Assembly: GCA_003660235.1 (NCBI GenBank)
Contig: QGON01000048.1
Span: forward strand, 1 to 60,043
Origin: a bacterium endosymbiont of Escarpia laminata
GTDB taxonomy: Bacteria; Pseudomonadota; Gammaproteobacteria; Chromatiales; Chromatiaceae
DNA: 60,043 nt
Reading direction: 5' to 3'
Below the pieces are notes generated by a model. That model did not search any database. It saw only the letters and a program-made list of their open reading frames with translations, and had not been told where the DNA came from. This document shows, piece after piece, positions 28,686 to 37,909 of the stretch. Every line of letters begins with the position of its first letter. The stretch's first letter is position 1. The translations under genes and the position numbers were made by a program.

Positions 28686-29594
28686 TCATACTGCCTCGCG
28701 ACGTATGTTTTTTGCCTCAGCCAGGACAAAATCCCGGAAGGCAACGGCAGCCGGCGACAACCGTTTTCCTTTCCGATAGACCATATACCACTTGCGCAGA
28801 ATCGGAAATTGTTCGACATCGAGGATCACCAAACGCCCCGTCTCCACTTCGAGTTCGATAGTGTGCTCTGAAGCCACACTGAGCCCCATGCCCGCCCGCA
28901 CCGCCTGTTTGATCGCCTCGTTGCGGGTCATCTGCATGCCGCTCTTGAGTTCGAGACCATGCTCCTTGAAGAACCGTTCCATCGCAAGACGGGTGCCGGA
29001 ACCGCTCTCCCGTATAACGAAGGTCTCATCCTGAAGGCGGGAGAGGGGAATCCCGGGCACCCCATCCAGAGGATGGCCTGGCGGTGCTATCACCACCAGT
29101 GGGTTTTCCATGAACGCCTCCGATTCGAGCTCCAGCTTCTCAGGAGGATGTCCCATCAACACAATGTCGGTCTCATTGGCCTCCAGCAACGCCATCAACT
29201 GCTTTCGATTAGTCACGTCCAGACGCAGATCTATGCCCGGATAGCGCTGATGAAAAGCTGCCAGAAGCCTCGGCGCAAAGTAGTTGACAGTACTGGCGAC
29301 TGCAATGTCGAGTTGCCCGGTATCAACACCTTTCAACGCCGCCAGCACCTCCTCCATCTCTTCGAACATGCCAAAGATGGCGCGGGTATATTGATAGACC
29401 TCCCGACCGGCATCGGTAAGCTGGATTTTTTTCCCCGTCTGCTCAAACAAAGGCAGTCCGACCGTCTCCTCCAACTGCTTCACCTGCATCGAGACCGCAG
29501 GCTGACTGAGATGCAATTCATCCGCCGCCCGGGTGTAACTCAATCGTCTGGCAACCGCTTCGAAGACAGACAACTGTCTAAGCGTCACACGCAT
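28686..29594 (-). CDS. cbbR: LysR-family regulator, CbbR-like
   Basis: CbbR activates Calvin-cycle genes in response to metabolites such as RuBP or NADPH. The 302-residue product begins MRVTLRQLSVFEAVARRLSYTRAA..., with an HTH spanning about residues 18-45 (AADELHLSQPAVSMQVKQL). The effector domain follows from about residue 90 and contains FVIRESGSGTR, typical of CbbR. It is divergent from the diguanylate cyclase at 29769, with cbbM further downstream, rather than directly divergent from cbbM as is common. The CbbR name rests on similarity and location. Confidence 0.85.
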   Translation of the reverse strand: MRVTLRQLSVFEAVARRLSYTRAADELHLSQPAVSMQVKQLEETVGLPLFEQTGKKIQLTDAGREVYQYTRAIFGMFEEMEEVLAALKGVDTGQLDIAVASTVNYFAPRLLAAFHQRYPGIDLRLDVTNRKQLMALLEANETDIVLMGHPPEKLELESEAFMENPLVVIAPPGHPLDGVPGIPLSRLQDETFVIRESGSGTRLAMERFFKEHGLELKSGMQMTRNEAIKQAVRAGMGLSVASEHTIELEVETGRLVILDVEQFPILRKWYMVYRKGKRLSPAAVAFRDFVLAEAKNIRREAV

Positions 29595-29768
29595 AATGGT
29601 GTCTCATCTATTTATTGGCCGCCTGCCACAACCACAAAGCAAACCCATTCCATTCTTCATAGTTTACGGGGGGTTAAGTCACGATATGGCGCAAGTCACA
29701 GCAATTTATCACCTATACTTCGATTAAGTAACCGAGGCCGCAGCCAACACCATGAACCGCCGATCACC

Positions 29769-31118
29769 ATGAGCCATGCCGGAAAACTGCGTATCACCAT
29801 TGGCCTGTCGGACAGCGACTGCCGGCTGATAAAATTGCACCAACACTACCTTCGTGCCTCTCTCAACCACTGTCGCGTGGACTTTTACAACTGGTTCAGG
29901 GAGCACCTCGGCTGGACAGAGAAAAATGGCGATCCTTTGCTGGACGGCGTCTGCGAATCCTATATCGGCGGCAGTTACGATGAAACCTTCTGCTCCATAC
30001 AATACAATCAGGCGATCCACTGGCATAAAAAAGGCATGGGCGCCGAGCACGCACTGGCCGCACAGAGCACCCTGCGACATCTGTTTATCGACATCGCCCA
30101 GAAACAGGGCCAGACAGATCTGGCAAAAGCCCTCTGCCGCGTCATCGACCTCACCCAATCCGTGCAATCGATGGTCTTTCATCTGGCTCATACTCTCGAC
30201 CGGTTACGCCGGGTCGCTGAGTTTGACCTGGCCAGAATACAGCAGCCCTGCTCTACAGACCATGGCGACATCTCGCCAAGCGGCCTGAAAAAGGCCTACA
30301 TCGATCACTACCAATGGAAACTGCGTGCCTACGCGCTGGCACTGGGCGAACCACTGGACAATGAGAAACTGCCCATGACCTCTGATACCTGCGCCTTGGG
30401 CAAGTGGCTAAATACAGGTGGCCTCAATCAGATTCCGAAAGATGAGCAGGACGCATTTCTGGCTGCTCACGAGCGCCTGCATCTACTGGGGGTTCGCATC
30501 CTGAGCGAAGCTAAAGCCAAGCGCCCCTTCAACATCTCTGACTACCTGATGGACATGGAGGCCGCCTCGGAGGATATCATCGGTGTTCTCGGTCACCGCA
30601 TCGACTGCCAGTTGCGGCAGCTGGCCGCCGAAGACAGCCTCACCCATCTCGGCAACCGCCGTCTCTTCGAACGGGATCTGGAAAAGCGGGTGGCCCATGC
30701 CAAACGGTCCAAGGAGGGGCTTGGACTGCTCTTTATTGATATCGACAACTTCAAGAACATCAACGACCGCTACGGCCATGCAGTCGGCGACGAGGTTATC
30801 CGGGGAACAGCCCGCAGAATCGTCGAAGTCCTGCGCACAGCAGACAACATCTACCGCTGGGGTGGGGAGGAGTTTGCGGCTCTGGTTGCCGTCGACAGCA
30901 GGAAAGAACTGACAACGGCTGCCGAACGATTACGGGAGAGTTTCACCGAAACCGATCACTTCACTACCCAGGGCCTGGTCAACATCACCATCAGTATCGG
31001 CGGAAGTTACACATCACCAGCGGAAAAATCCGCACCCAACACCCTTTTCTCCCTGGCAGACCGAAGCATGCACCAGGCAAAGAGAGCCGGGCGCAACCGA
31101 GTCGTGATTGCTGACTGA
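29769..31118 (+). CDS. Diguanylate cyclase with zinc-binding CZB domain
   Basis: The 449-residue product (ATG at 29769) ends in a GGDEF domain from about residue 290. It has LGNRRLFERDLEKR, FIDIDNFKNINDRYGH and the active site RWGGEEF, so it should make cyclic di-GMP. A CZB-type domain sits before it, about residues 175-250, with its zinc ligands visible as a His (IDHYQWK), a Cys (TCALGKWL) and an H-x3-H pair (AAHERLH). The N-terminal 150 residues are helical and unrecognised. An upstream open frame overlaps cbbR on the other strand and is not used. It lies between cbbR and cbbM. Confidence 0.85.
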   Translation: MSHAGKLRITIGLSDSDCRLIKLHQHYLRASLNHCRVDFYNWFREHLGWTEKNGDPLLDGVCESYIGGSYDETFCSIQYNQAIHWHKKGMGAEHALAAQSTLRHLFIDIAQKQGQTDLAKALCRVIDLTQSVQSMVFHLAHTLDRLRRVAEFDLARIQQPCSTDHGDISPSGLKKAYIDHYQWKLRAYALALGEPLDNEKLPMTSDTCALGKWLNTGGLNQIPKDEQDAFLAAHERLHLLGVRILSEAKAKRPFNISDYLMDMEAASEDIIGVLGHRIDCQLRQLAAEDSLTHLGNRRLFERDLEKRVAHAKRSKEGLGLLFIDIDNFKNINDRYGHAVGDEVIRGTARRIVEVLRTADNIYRWGGEEFAALVAVDSRKELTTAAERLRESFTETDHFTTQGLVNITISIGGSYTSPAEKSAPNTLFSLADRSMHQAKRAGRNRVVIAD

Positions 31119-31210
31119 ATTCTGCTTGTCTCCTGTCGCCAAATCAGGCGAAAAACCGTCTGCCGACCAATCCATAAATATTTACTTATGGTTCGGATTA
31201 ATATTTCTGA

Positions 31211-31238
31211 TTTCACTTATGAATGATTCCACTATAGA
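31211..31238 (+). promoter_or_regulatory. Candidate promoter of cbbM
   Basis: TTTCAC (31211-31216), 16 bp, TATAGA (31233-31238). The AT-rich DNA just upstream (31170-31210) is where a LysR regulator would be expected to bind, but no unambiguous T-N11-A pair stands out. Confidence 0.35.
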
Positions 31239-31332
31239 TTGCCCTCCACGTTCCGAGGTTGTTCTCATAAATATTGAGTCAACAACACCGGAGACCCTGT
31301 TTCTTCACGTTCGAAACATTTAGGAGCGAACA

Positions 31333-32721
31333 ATGGCCTTATTAGACCAAACCAATCGTTACTCGGATCTGAGCCTGAAAGAAGATGAGCTGCTGGCTGG
31401 CGGCGGTCATATCCTGGTTGCCTACACCATGACCCCTGCTGCAGGTTTCGGCTATCTTGAAGTTGCCTCTCACTTTGCTGCAGAGTCATCCACCGGTACC
31501 AACGTCGAGGTCTCCACCACTGACGACTTCACCAAAGGTGTTGACGCACTGGTATACGAGATCGACGAAGCCAAGAGCATCATGAAGATTGCCTACCCGA
31601 ACGAGCTGTTCGACCGCAACATCATTGATGGCCGCACCATGATCGTCTCCTTCCTGACCCTGGCGATCGGTAACAACCAGGGCATGGGCGACGTTAAAGA
31701 GGCGCAGATGTACGACTTCTTCGTCCCACCGAAGATGCTGCAACTGTTCGACGGTCCTTCAATGGACATCTCTGATATGTGGCGTATTCTTGGCCGCCCG
31801 ATCAAGAACGGCGGTTACATCGCCGGTACCATCATCAAACCAAAATTGGGCCTGCGTCCCGAGCCATTTGCGGAAGCGGCATACCAGTTCTGGCTGGGTG
31901 GCGATTTCATCAAGAACGATGAGCCTCAGGGCAACCAGGTATTCTGCCCCACCAAGAAAGTTATCCCTCTGGTTGCAGACGCCCTGGCCCGCGCCCAGGA
32001 CGAGACGGGCGAAGCCAAGCTCTTCTCCGCCAACATCACCGCTGACGATCATCATGAGATGTGCGCCCGTGCTGACTACATCCTGGAGACCTTCGGCGAG
32101 AACGCCTCTCACGTCGCCTTCTTGGTCGACGGCTACGTTGGCGGCCCTGGCATGGTGACCACTGCACGTCGCAACTACCCCAGCCAGTACCTGCACTACC
32201 ATCGTGCCGGTCACGGCGCAGTGACGTCCCCCTCCTCCAGGCGTGGTTACACTGCTTTCATCCTCGCCAAGATGTCCCGTCTGATGGGTGCGTCCGGTAT
32301 CCATGTGGGCACCATGGGTTACGGCAAGATGGAAGGTGATGCTTCTGACAAGATCATTGCTTACATGATCGAGCGTGATGAGTGTCAGGGTCCTGTCTAC
32401 TACCAGAAATGGTACGGCATGAAACCCACCACCCCGATCATCTCCGGTGGTATGAACGCCCTGCGTCTGCCAGGTTTCTTCGAGAACCTGGGCCACGGCA
32501 ACGTCATCAACACCTCAGGTGGCGGCGCATACGGCCACATCGACTCTCCGGCTGCGGGTGCGATCTCACTACGTCAGGCCTACGAGTGCTGGAAAGAGGG
32601 TGCGGATCCTATCGAATACGCGAAAGAGCACAAAGAGTTCGCTCGTGCCTTCGAATCCTTCGAGCACGACGCCGATTCCATCTTCCCAGGATGGCGCGAC
32701 AAGCTGGGCGTACACAAGTAA
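31333..32721 (+). CDS. cbbM: Ribulose-1,5-bisphosphate carboxylase, form II
   Basis: Form II Rubisco fixes CO2 onto ribulose 1,5-bisphosphate without small subunits. The 462-residue product matches the form II length. The catalytic Lys169 lies in [11 protein letters not shown], and the carbamylated Lys194 in [27 protein letters not shown] and the C-terminal [18 protein letters not shown] are also present. TAGGAG lies 5-6 bp before the ATG. A strong terminator follows, so it is transcribed alone. No form I genes are in the window, which fits life at low O2 and high CO2. Confidence 0.98.
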   Translation: MALLDQTNRYSDLSLKEDELLAGGGHILVAYTMTPAAGFGYLEVASHFAAESSTGTNVEVSTTDDFTKGVDALVYEIDEAKSIMKIAYPNELFDRNIIDGRTMIVSFLTLAIGNNQGMGDVKEAQMYDFFVPPKMLQLFDGPSMDISDMWRILGRPIKNGGYIAGTIIKPKLGLRPEPFAEAAYQFWLGGDFIKNDEPQGNQVFCPTKKVIPLVADALARAQDETGEAKLFSANITADDHHEMCARADYILETFGENASHVAFLVDGYVGGPGMVTTARRNYPSQYLHYHRAGHGAVTSPSSRRGYTAFILAKMSRLMGASGIHVGTMGYGKMEGDASDKIIAYMIERDECQGPVYYQKWYGMKPTTPIISGGMNALRLPGFFENLGHGNVINTSGGGAYGHIDSPAAGAISLRQAYECWKEGADPIEYAKEHKEFARAFESFEHDADSIFPGWRDKLGVHK

Positions 32722-32749
32722 TCGAACGGTTACGTACAAACCAGTACAG

Positions 32750-32778
32750 AAAAGCCCCGCTTCGGCGGGGCTTTTTTT
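32750..32778 (+). terminator. Terminator after cbbM
   Basis: AAAAGCCCCGC, loop TTCG, GCGGGGC, then T7. This is a textbook tetraloop terminator. Confidence 0.95.
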
Positions 32779-32883
32779 GGTGACCGGTTTCCGGAGTTTG
32801 TGTCGACCCGGAAACACGTCAAGCCCTATTTAACAATAATTTTGTAAACTCGCCTGTCACCTCACACGGCCCGCCTCCTGAAT

Positions 32884-33384
32884 TTGTATGCTACCCTTCG
32901 CCCCCCAGAACATACCCCGGTCAACACATTGAACGAAGACCACAAAAGCAACCAGCGTATCCTCCGGTCGGGAGAACGCGCCGAGCACTATTTCGCTGAA
33001 GGTTACTGCTGTTCCGAGGCGATCTTGCTCGCCATGGCCGATATCTATCCTAACAGCGCCAAAACCGAGATTGCCGGCCTTGCCAGCGGTCTATGCGGCG
33101 GCATGGGCAACAAAAAGGCCACCTGCGGCGTCTTCACCAGCGGGGCGGCAGCATTCGGTTTGGTGGCGGGAAAAGCACCGCAGAAAGGCGGTAACAGACA
33201 GATCCGGGAATTGGCCTCACGTTACCATGAAATTTTGGAACAGGAGGCCGGAGGACAGATCTGTGAAGAGATACTCAAACAGATGGGAATAGGTAATCTG
33301 AACAAGCGTCAGTGCAAAAAACTGACACGTCGCGGCAGCGAACTACTGGTCCAACTAATCGAACAGAGCAAGCTATCGACATGA
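32884..33384 (+). CDS. C-GCAxxG-C-C family protein
   Basis: The product has the family's spaced cysteines: GYCCSEAILLA, GLCGGMGNKKATCGVFTSGAAAFG, then single cysteines near GGQICEEI and KRQCKKL. This resembles putative redox or cofactor proteins of the C_GCAxxG_C_C type, whose function is unproven. Length is 166 residues from TTG at 32884; a TTG at 32929 is an equally plausible start, giving 151. No clear ribosome site decides. It lies between the cbbM terminator and the convergent hemolysin III gene. Confidence 0.8.
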   Translation: MYATLRPPEHTPVNTLNEDHKSNQRILRSGERAEHYFAEGYCCSEAILLAMADIYPNSAKTEIAGLASGLCGGMGNKKATCGVFTSGAAAFGLVAGKAPQKGGNRQIRELASRYHEILEQEAGGQICEEILKQMGIGNLNKRQCKKLTRRGSELLVQLIEQSKLST

Positions 33385-33409
33385 AAAACGTCGTCCAGTC
33401 AGGCTGATC

Positions 33410-34078
33410 TCAGCCTGGAGCATTCGGCACGACGTAGAAGAGTATGGAAAAAAAGTGGAATATGCTGCCGCCCAGAACAAATAGGTGCCAGACGGCATGG
33501 TGGTAAGCCAAACGCTTCCATACATAGAAGATGACGCCAAGCGAATAGCAGAGTCCACCGGCCAACAACAGAAGCAGTCCGCCAGTGCCGACAGACTCCA
33601 GCATCGGCTGGATAGCGATGACGACCAGCCAGCCCAACCCGAGATAGAGGCTGATGGAGAGACGCTTATAGCGTTTACGGGCGATCAATTCGAGTGCCAT
33701 GCCGGCCAGCGCGATACCCCAGACCAGACCAAAAAGCGTCCAGCCCCATGGTCCCCGCAGATTGACCAGGGTAAATGGCGTATAGGTACCCGCGATAAGC
33801 AGGAAGATGGAGGCGTGATCCAGCTGCCTTAGCAACGGCTTCGCCCTCGGCAAGGGGATACCGTGATATAGCGTGGAGGCAGTGTAGCAGAGGATCAGAG
33901 TGACGCCATAGATAGTGCTGCTAATGATGTGCCAGGCATCGCCATAGAGCGAAGAGAATGCCACCAGGATGACAAGTCCCGCGATGCTGAGAGGAATGCC
34001 CACACCATGAGTCACTGCATGGGCAATCTCTTCGCCCAAGCTATAACGCGCAGTCAGGGTCTCTGTTGAGATTTTCAT
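33410..34078 (-). CDS. Hemolysin III / PAQR family membrane protein
   Basis: The 222-residue product has seven predicted membrane segments and the family motifs. These are EEIAHAVTHGVGIPLSIAG near the N-terminus, ASTLYHGIP, DHASIFLLIAGTYTPF, and the C-terminal H-x3-H (AYHHAVWHLFVLGGSIFHF). Bacterial members are membrane proteins related to adiponectin receptors; their substrate is unknown. It is a single gene convergent with the previous one. Confidence 0.92.
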   Translation of the reverse strand: MKISTETLTARYSLGEEIAHAVTHGVGIPLSIAGLVILVAFSSLYGDAWHIISSTIYGVTLILCYTASTLYHGIPLPRAKPLLRQLDHASIFLLIAGTYTPFTLVNLRGPWGWTLFGLVWGIALAGMALELIARKRYKRLSISLYLGLGWLVVIAIQPMLESVGTGGLLLLLAGGLCYSLGVIFYVWKRLAYHHAVWHLFVLGGSIFHFFSILFYVVPNAPG

Positions 34079-34387
34079 GCCTCTTCACTGAAGTATTATT
34101 TCTGATCGGCCAAAACTGCCGTCATCCGCCAGGGGACAGACCACAGGCTCCCTGAGCCAGAATGGGACTCACTACAGGATGTGTCAAGTAGACGAAAAAC
34201 AGAGTCCATAGGGGATCAAGTGTAGTCGGCTCTGTGCAATACGCAGGTTTAAATGGAAAACTGTTGCCTTCCCTCAATCATTGAGCGGATTTTCCGCTTG
34301 GTTGCAGCTCCGATAATCGGTAGGCTGTAAAGTCATTTGACAGTGTGCAATCTGCACCAGACAACAAATCGAGATGGACATTAGGAT
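34079..34387. other. Intergenic region upstream of cbbQ
   Basis: About 310 bp with no gene seen. A TTGACA at 34338 followed by a short inverted repeat GTGCA/TGCAC lies about 45 bp before cbbQ, but no matching -10 was found at standard spacing. Confidence 0.35.
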
Positions 34388-35191
34388 ATGAGCGAATTTG
34401 ACCAGTATCTCATCAAAGAAGAGCCCTATTATCAGGCCCAGGCCGACGAGGTAGAACTCTACGAAGCCGCCTATGCGGCTCGCCTGCCGGTGATGGTCAA
34501 AGGCCCCACTGGTTGCGGAAAATCCCGCTTTATCGAGTACATGGCTTGGAAACTGGACAAACCCCTGATCACCGTGGCCTGCAACGAGGATATGACCGCC
34601 TCTGACCTGGTGGGACGCTATCTGCTCGATGCCGACGGCACCCGCTGGCTCGACGGACCACTCACCGTTGCTGCCCGCATCGGCGCCATCTGCTATCTCG
34701 ACGAGGTGGTGGAGGCGCGTCAGGACACCACGGTGGTGATCCACCCGCTGACCGACCACCGCCGTACCCTGCCCCTGGACAAGAAGGGCGAGGTGGTCAC
34801 CGCACACCCCGATTTCCAGCTGGTGATCTCCTACAATCCCGGCTACCAATCGCTGATGAAGGATCTCAAACAGTCAACCAAGCAGCGTTTCTCCGCCCTT
34901 GATTTTGACTATGCTCCAGCTTCCCTGGAGTCAGGCATCGTGGCCAAAGAGACCGGCATTGACGAGACGATTGCCGGGAAACTGGTCACCATCGGTGGGA
35001 CTGCCCGCAATCTGAAGGGACATGGCCTGGATGAGGGTATCTCCACCCGTCTGCTGGTCTACGCGGCGCAACTGATCAACCGGGGCATAGATCCGGTGGC
35101 TGCCTGCCGCATGGCCCTGGTGCGTCCAATCACCGATGACGCTGATATTGTCGCCACCCTGGACCACGCAATCGACGCCGTTTTTGGCTGA
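34388..35191 (+). CDS. cbbQ: AAA+ ATPase CbbQ, Rubisco activase subunit
   Basis: CbbQ is a MoxR-type AAA+ ATPase that, with CbbO, removes inhibitory sugar phosphates from Rubisco. The 267-residue product has Walker A GPTGCGKS (39-46) and Walker [11 protein letters not shown] (101-110). The family blocks [20 protein letters not shown] and [14 protein letters not shown] are present. Form II Rubiscos are commonly paired with a cbbQ-cbbO set. The two genes are separated here by a 147-bp inverted-repeat element. Confidence 0.95.
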   Translation: MSEFDQYLIKEEPYYQAQADEVELYEAAYAARLPVMVKGPTGCGKSRFIEYMAWKLDKPLITVACNEDMTASDLVGRYLLDADGTRWLDGPLTVAARIGAICYLDEVVEARQDTTVVIHPLTDHRRTLPLDKKGEVVTAHPDFQLVISYNPGYQSLMKDLKQSTKQRFSALDFDYAPASLESGIVAKETGIDETIAGKLVTIGGTARNLKGHGLDEGISTRLLVYAAQLINRGIDPVAACRMALVRPITDDADIVATLDHAIDAVFG

Positions 35192-35205
35192 TTTTGGTTA
35201 TTTTT

Positions 35206-35352
35206 CCGCAGGCTGCAACTATTCAGCTTGGTTTTGAATATGTGCTTCTTTGTCGGGTTACGTCGCACACCAAGAGCAGTGCCGTATTTCAGTCTTGCAC
35301 TGTCATGCGACTAACCCGACCTACGTTGGATTGCGCTGAATAGTTACTGCGG
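35206..35352. mobile_element. 147-bp nested inverted-repeat element (MITE-like)
   Basis: The outer ends are CCGCAG then AACTATTCAGC on the left (35206-35227) and the inverted GCTGAATAGTTACTGCGG on the right (35335-35352), with 4 extra bases on the left. Inside is a second pair, GTCGGGTTACGTCGCA (35252-35267) and TGCGACTAACCCGAC (35306-35320), the latter followed by CTACG. It has no coding potential. It lies between cbbQ and cbbO. Confidence 0.65.
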
Positions 35353-35388
35353 ACCCAATATTCAAACAACCCCGGCAACAGGTGTGGC

Positions 35389-37644
35389 ATGCCAATCAAC
35401 TCAGATCAGCTAGAACAGTATCGCGACCAGCTCTCATGCGGCTTCGAGCAGTTGGACCCGATCTTCGGTGACTGCATGGAAGAGGCGCTTGCGCTTCTCT
35501 CCGAACAGGGCATCGACGACTATCTGGAAGGCGCTTCCATGGCCTGCAAGATCGGCCGCGGAGTGGAGCCTGTCATCATCTATCTCGAAGAGATGCCTCA
35601 GGTGGCGGCACAGGTGGGCGAAGCTGCTCTGTCCCTGGTCTCAAAGACCGTATGGCGCATCTCCCGCACCCCCAACGGCAAATCCATCCTGCCCTTTCTT
35701 CAGGTACTGGCAGAAGCCAGCCGCCGGCTCGGCAGCCTTGAGCTCCTGGAGAACTACATCGAGCTGATCATGGATACCATGGACAGAACCACCGGCTCCG
35801 TCCACGGCTTTCACACCACCATCCCCAGCCCTTCGCTACCGGATCTGCTGAAGAAAATGCCCTATCTGCTCAGCCAGCTCTCCTGCAACGGCTTGAGAAA
35901 CTGGATCGACTACGGTGTTCGCAACTACACCAAGAATCCACAGCGTCAGATCGACTACTTCAGCCTGCAATCCGCCGACAGCCGCGCCATTCTGCAGCGT
36001 GAGCGACACGGTACGCTCTTCTACGATAATGAGCGCAAACTCGACTACTATATGCGGGCGCTCTGGGAGATCAAAGAGCAGCTGGTGCCCTACTCCGAGG
36101 GTTTCGACGAACTGCGCAAACCCATGCCCTACTACGACCCCCTGGGCGTTCGCGTGCCCGATGTCTACGACGACATCAATGGCATCAAGGGTATAGACCG
36201 TTATCGCGCCCTGCTCGCCCACGTCGCCGCACACAAGACCTGGACCCGACAGATCGTTGCCGATAACTTCAGCCCCTTCCAGCGGATTGCCATCGAGATG
36301 CTCGAAGACTCACGGGTCGAGTATCTGACGATGCAACGCTACCCCGGTCTGCGCCGACTCTGGCTGGCGCTGCATCCGAAACCCATCGAAGACGACTGCC
36401 ATCCGGAGCAGGAGTCCTGCATCCGCCACCGCCTGGCAATGTTCTCCTACGCCCTGCTCGACCCCGACCACGGTTACCAGAACCCTGACCTGCTGGAGTT
36501 CGTACAACGCTTCCACGAAACCATGACCCAAGGCGAATCAAGCACCAAGGATATCTCCAGTCTGGCCATCTCCTACATCGCCCGCACCCGCCGTCAGGCC
36601 GATCTCGCCGCCAAGGTCTACTTCAAGGACACAGAGATCAGTTATAGGGATGACAACCGTCACATGTGGATCTTCATCGAAGAGGGTGATGAAGAGGAGA
36701 TGTTCGATGCAGAATCGAAACGCAAGAAGTCAGAAGAGAAGTTGGAGGGCCTGCCCCCCCGCCACTACCCGGAGTGGGACTACAAGGCCAAGACCTACAA
36801 CCCCGACTATGTCAGCCTCTACGAGAGCCTGCACCCCGGTGGCAGCGCGGCTGAGATCGACGCCCTGCTGGCCAAACACAGCAGTCTGGCCAAACATCTG
36901 AAACGACTGCTCGAAATGCTCAAGCCTCAACAACTGGTACGCATCCGTTACCAGGAAGAGGGCAGCGAACTGGACCTGGATGTTGCGATCCGTTCACTCA
37001 TCGACTTCAAGAGCGGCGCCCAACCCGACCCCCGCATCAACATGAGCCACCGTACCGATGGTCGTGACCTGGCGGTAATGCTGCTCATCGACCTGTCGGA
37101 ATCTGTCGATCAGATCCCTCCCGGCTGCGACCAGTCGATACTGCAGTTGAGCAAAGAGGCGGTGACCCTGCTTGGCTGGGCCATCGAACAGCTGGGAGAC
37201 GCCTTCGCCATCGCCGGTTTCTCATCCAACACCCGGCACGAGGTCCGTTACCAACACATCAAGGGTTACGGTGAACACTGGAATGACACCGTCAAGGGAC
37301 GTCTCGCCGCCATGCAGGCCGGCTGGTCGACGCGCATGGGCGCCGCCATACGCCATGCCTGCCACTATCTCGGGGCACGCCAAGCCGACAAAAAACTGCT
37401 GCTGATCCTCACCGATGGTGAACCCTCGGATATCGACACCAGTGATGACCGGCAGCTCATCGAGGATGCCCGCAAGGCAGTGGTTGAGGCGGATCAGGAG
37501 GGGATCTACACCTACTGCATAAACCTCGACCCCAAGGCCGATGAGTATGTAAAAGACATCTTCGGCAACCAGTACACCGTCATAGACCGTGTCGAGCGAC
37601 TACCGGAGCAGCTCCCCAAACTCTTCATGGCGCTGACGAAGTAA
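35389..37644 (+). CDS. cbbO: CbbO, von Willebrand A adaptor of Rubisco activase
   Basis: CbbO binds Rubisco through its vWA domain and couples it to the CbbQ ATPase ring. The 751-residue product has a long helical N-terminal part and a C-terminal vWA domain from about residue 555. The MIDAS motif is seen in LLIDLSESVD (D-x-S-x-S, about 565-574), with TRMGAAIRHA and LLILTDGEPSDID further on. It is preceded by AACAGGTG. A 7-bp tandem repeat starts directly after the stop codon. Confidence 0.94.
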   Translation: MPINSDQLEQYRDQLSCGFEQLDPIFGDCMEEALALLSEQGIDDYLEGASMACKIGRGVEPVIIYLEEMPQVAAQVGEAALSLVSKTVWRISRTPNGKSILPFLQVLAEASRRLGSLELLENYIELIMDTMDRTTGSVHGFHTTIPSPSLPDLLKKMPYLLSQLSCNGLRNWIDYGVRNYTKNPQRQIDYFSLQSADSRAILQRERHGTLFYDNERKLDYYMRALWEIKEQLVPYSEGFDELRKPMPYYDPLGVRVPDVYDDINGIKGIDRYRALLAHVAAHKTWTRQIVADNFSPFQRIAIEMLEDSRVEYLTMQRYPGLRRLWLALHPKPIEDDCHPEQESCIRHRLAMFSYALLDPDHGYQNPDLLEFVQRFHETMTQGESSTKDISSLAISYIARTRRQADLAAKVYFKDTEISYRDDNRHMWIFIEEGDEEEMFDAESKRKKSEEKLEGLPPRHYPEWDYKAKTYNPDYVSLYESLHPGGSAAEIDALLAKHSSLAKHLKRLLEMLKPQQLVRIRYQEEGSELDLDVAIRSLIDFKSGAQPDPRINMSHRTDGRDLAVMLLIDLSESVDQIPPGCDQSILQLSKEAVTLLGWAIEQLGDAFAIAGFSSNTRHEVRYQHIKGYGEHWNDTVKGRLAAMQAGWSTRMGAAIRHACHYLGARQADKKLLLILTDGEPSDIDTSDDRQLIEDARKAVVEADQEGIYTYCINLDPKADEYVKDIFGNQYTVIDRVERLPEQLPKLFMALTK

Positions 37645-37645
37645 C

Positions 37646-37756
37646 GGTTTCAGGTTTCAGGTTTCAGGTTTCAGGTTTCAGGTTTCAGGTTTCAGGTTTC
37701 AGGTTTCAGGTTTCAGGTTTCAGGTTTCAGGTTTCAGGTTTCAGGTTTCAGGTTTC
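37646..37756. repeat. Tandem repeat, 15 full copies of GGTTTCA plus a partial copy
   Basis: GGTTTCA is repeated without change from 37646 to 37750 and followed by GGTTTC. It begins one base after the cbbO stop codon. The copy number may vary between strains by slippage. Confidence 0.98.
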
Positions 37757-37909
37757 CAAAAGCTTGCTTTTGCCGATAAACGCGTCAAGCCCTTATCTGA
37801 CATTTTATGTTAAATCGCCCTGTTACCTGTCACTTATCCCAGCCCACAATAGCGTGTATAATTTTTTGTTCACCTGAACAATTTCAAACCGAGTGGTCAT
37901 CCGATCCGC

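Noticed and set aside
28959-29768. Upstream extension of the CZB-GGDEF frame to 719 residues
   Set aside because: The extra 270 codons overlap cbbR on the opposite strand and have no protein-like motif; the ATG at 29769 starts the recognisable protein.
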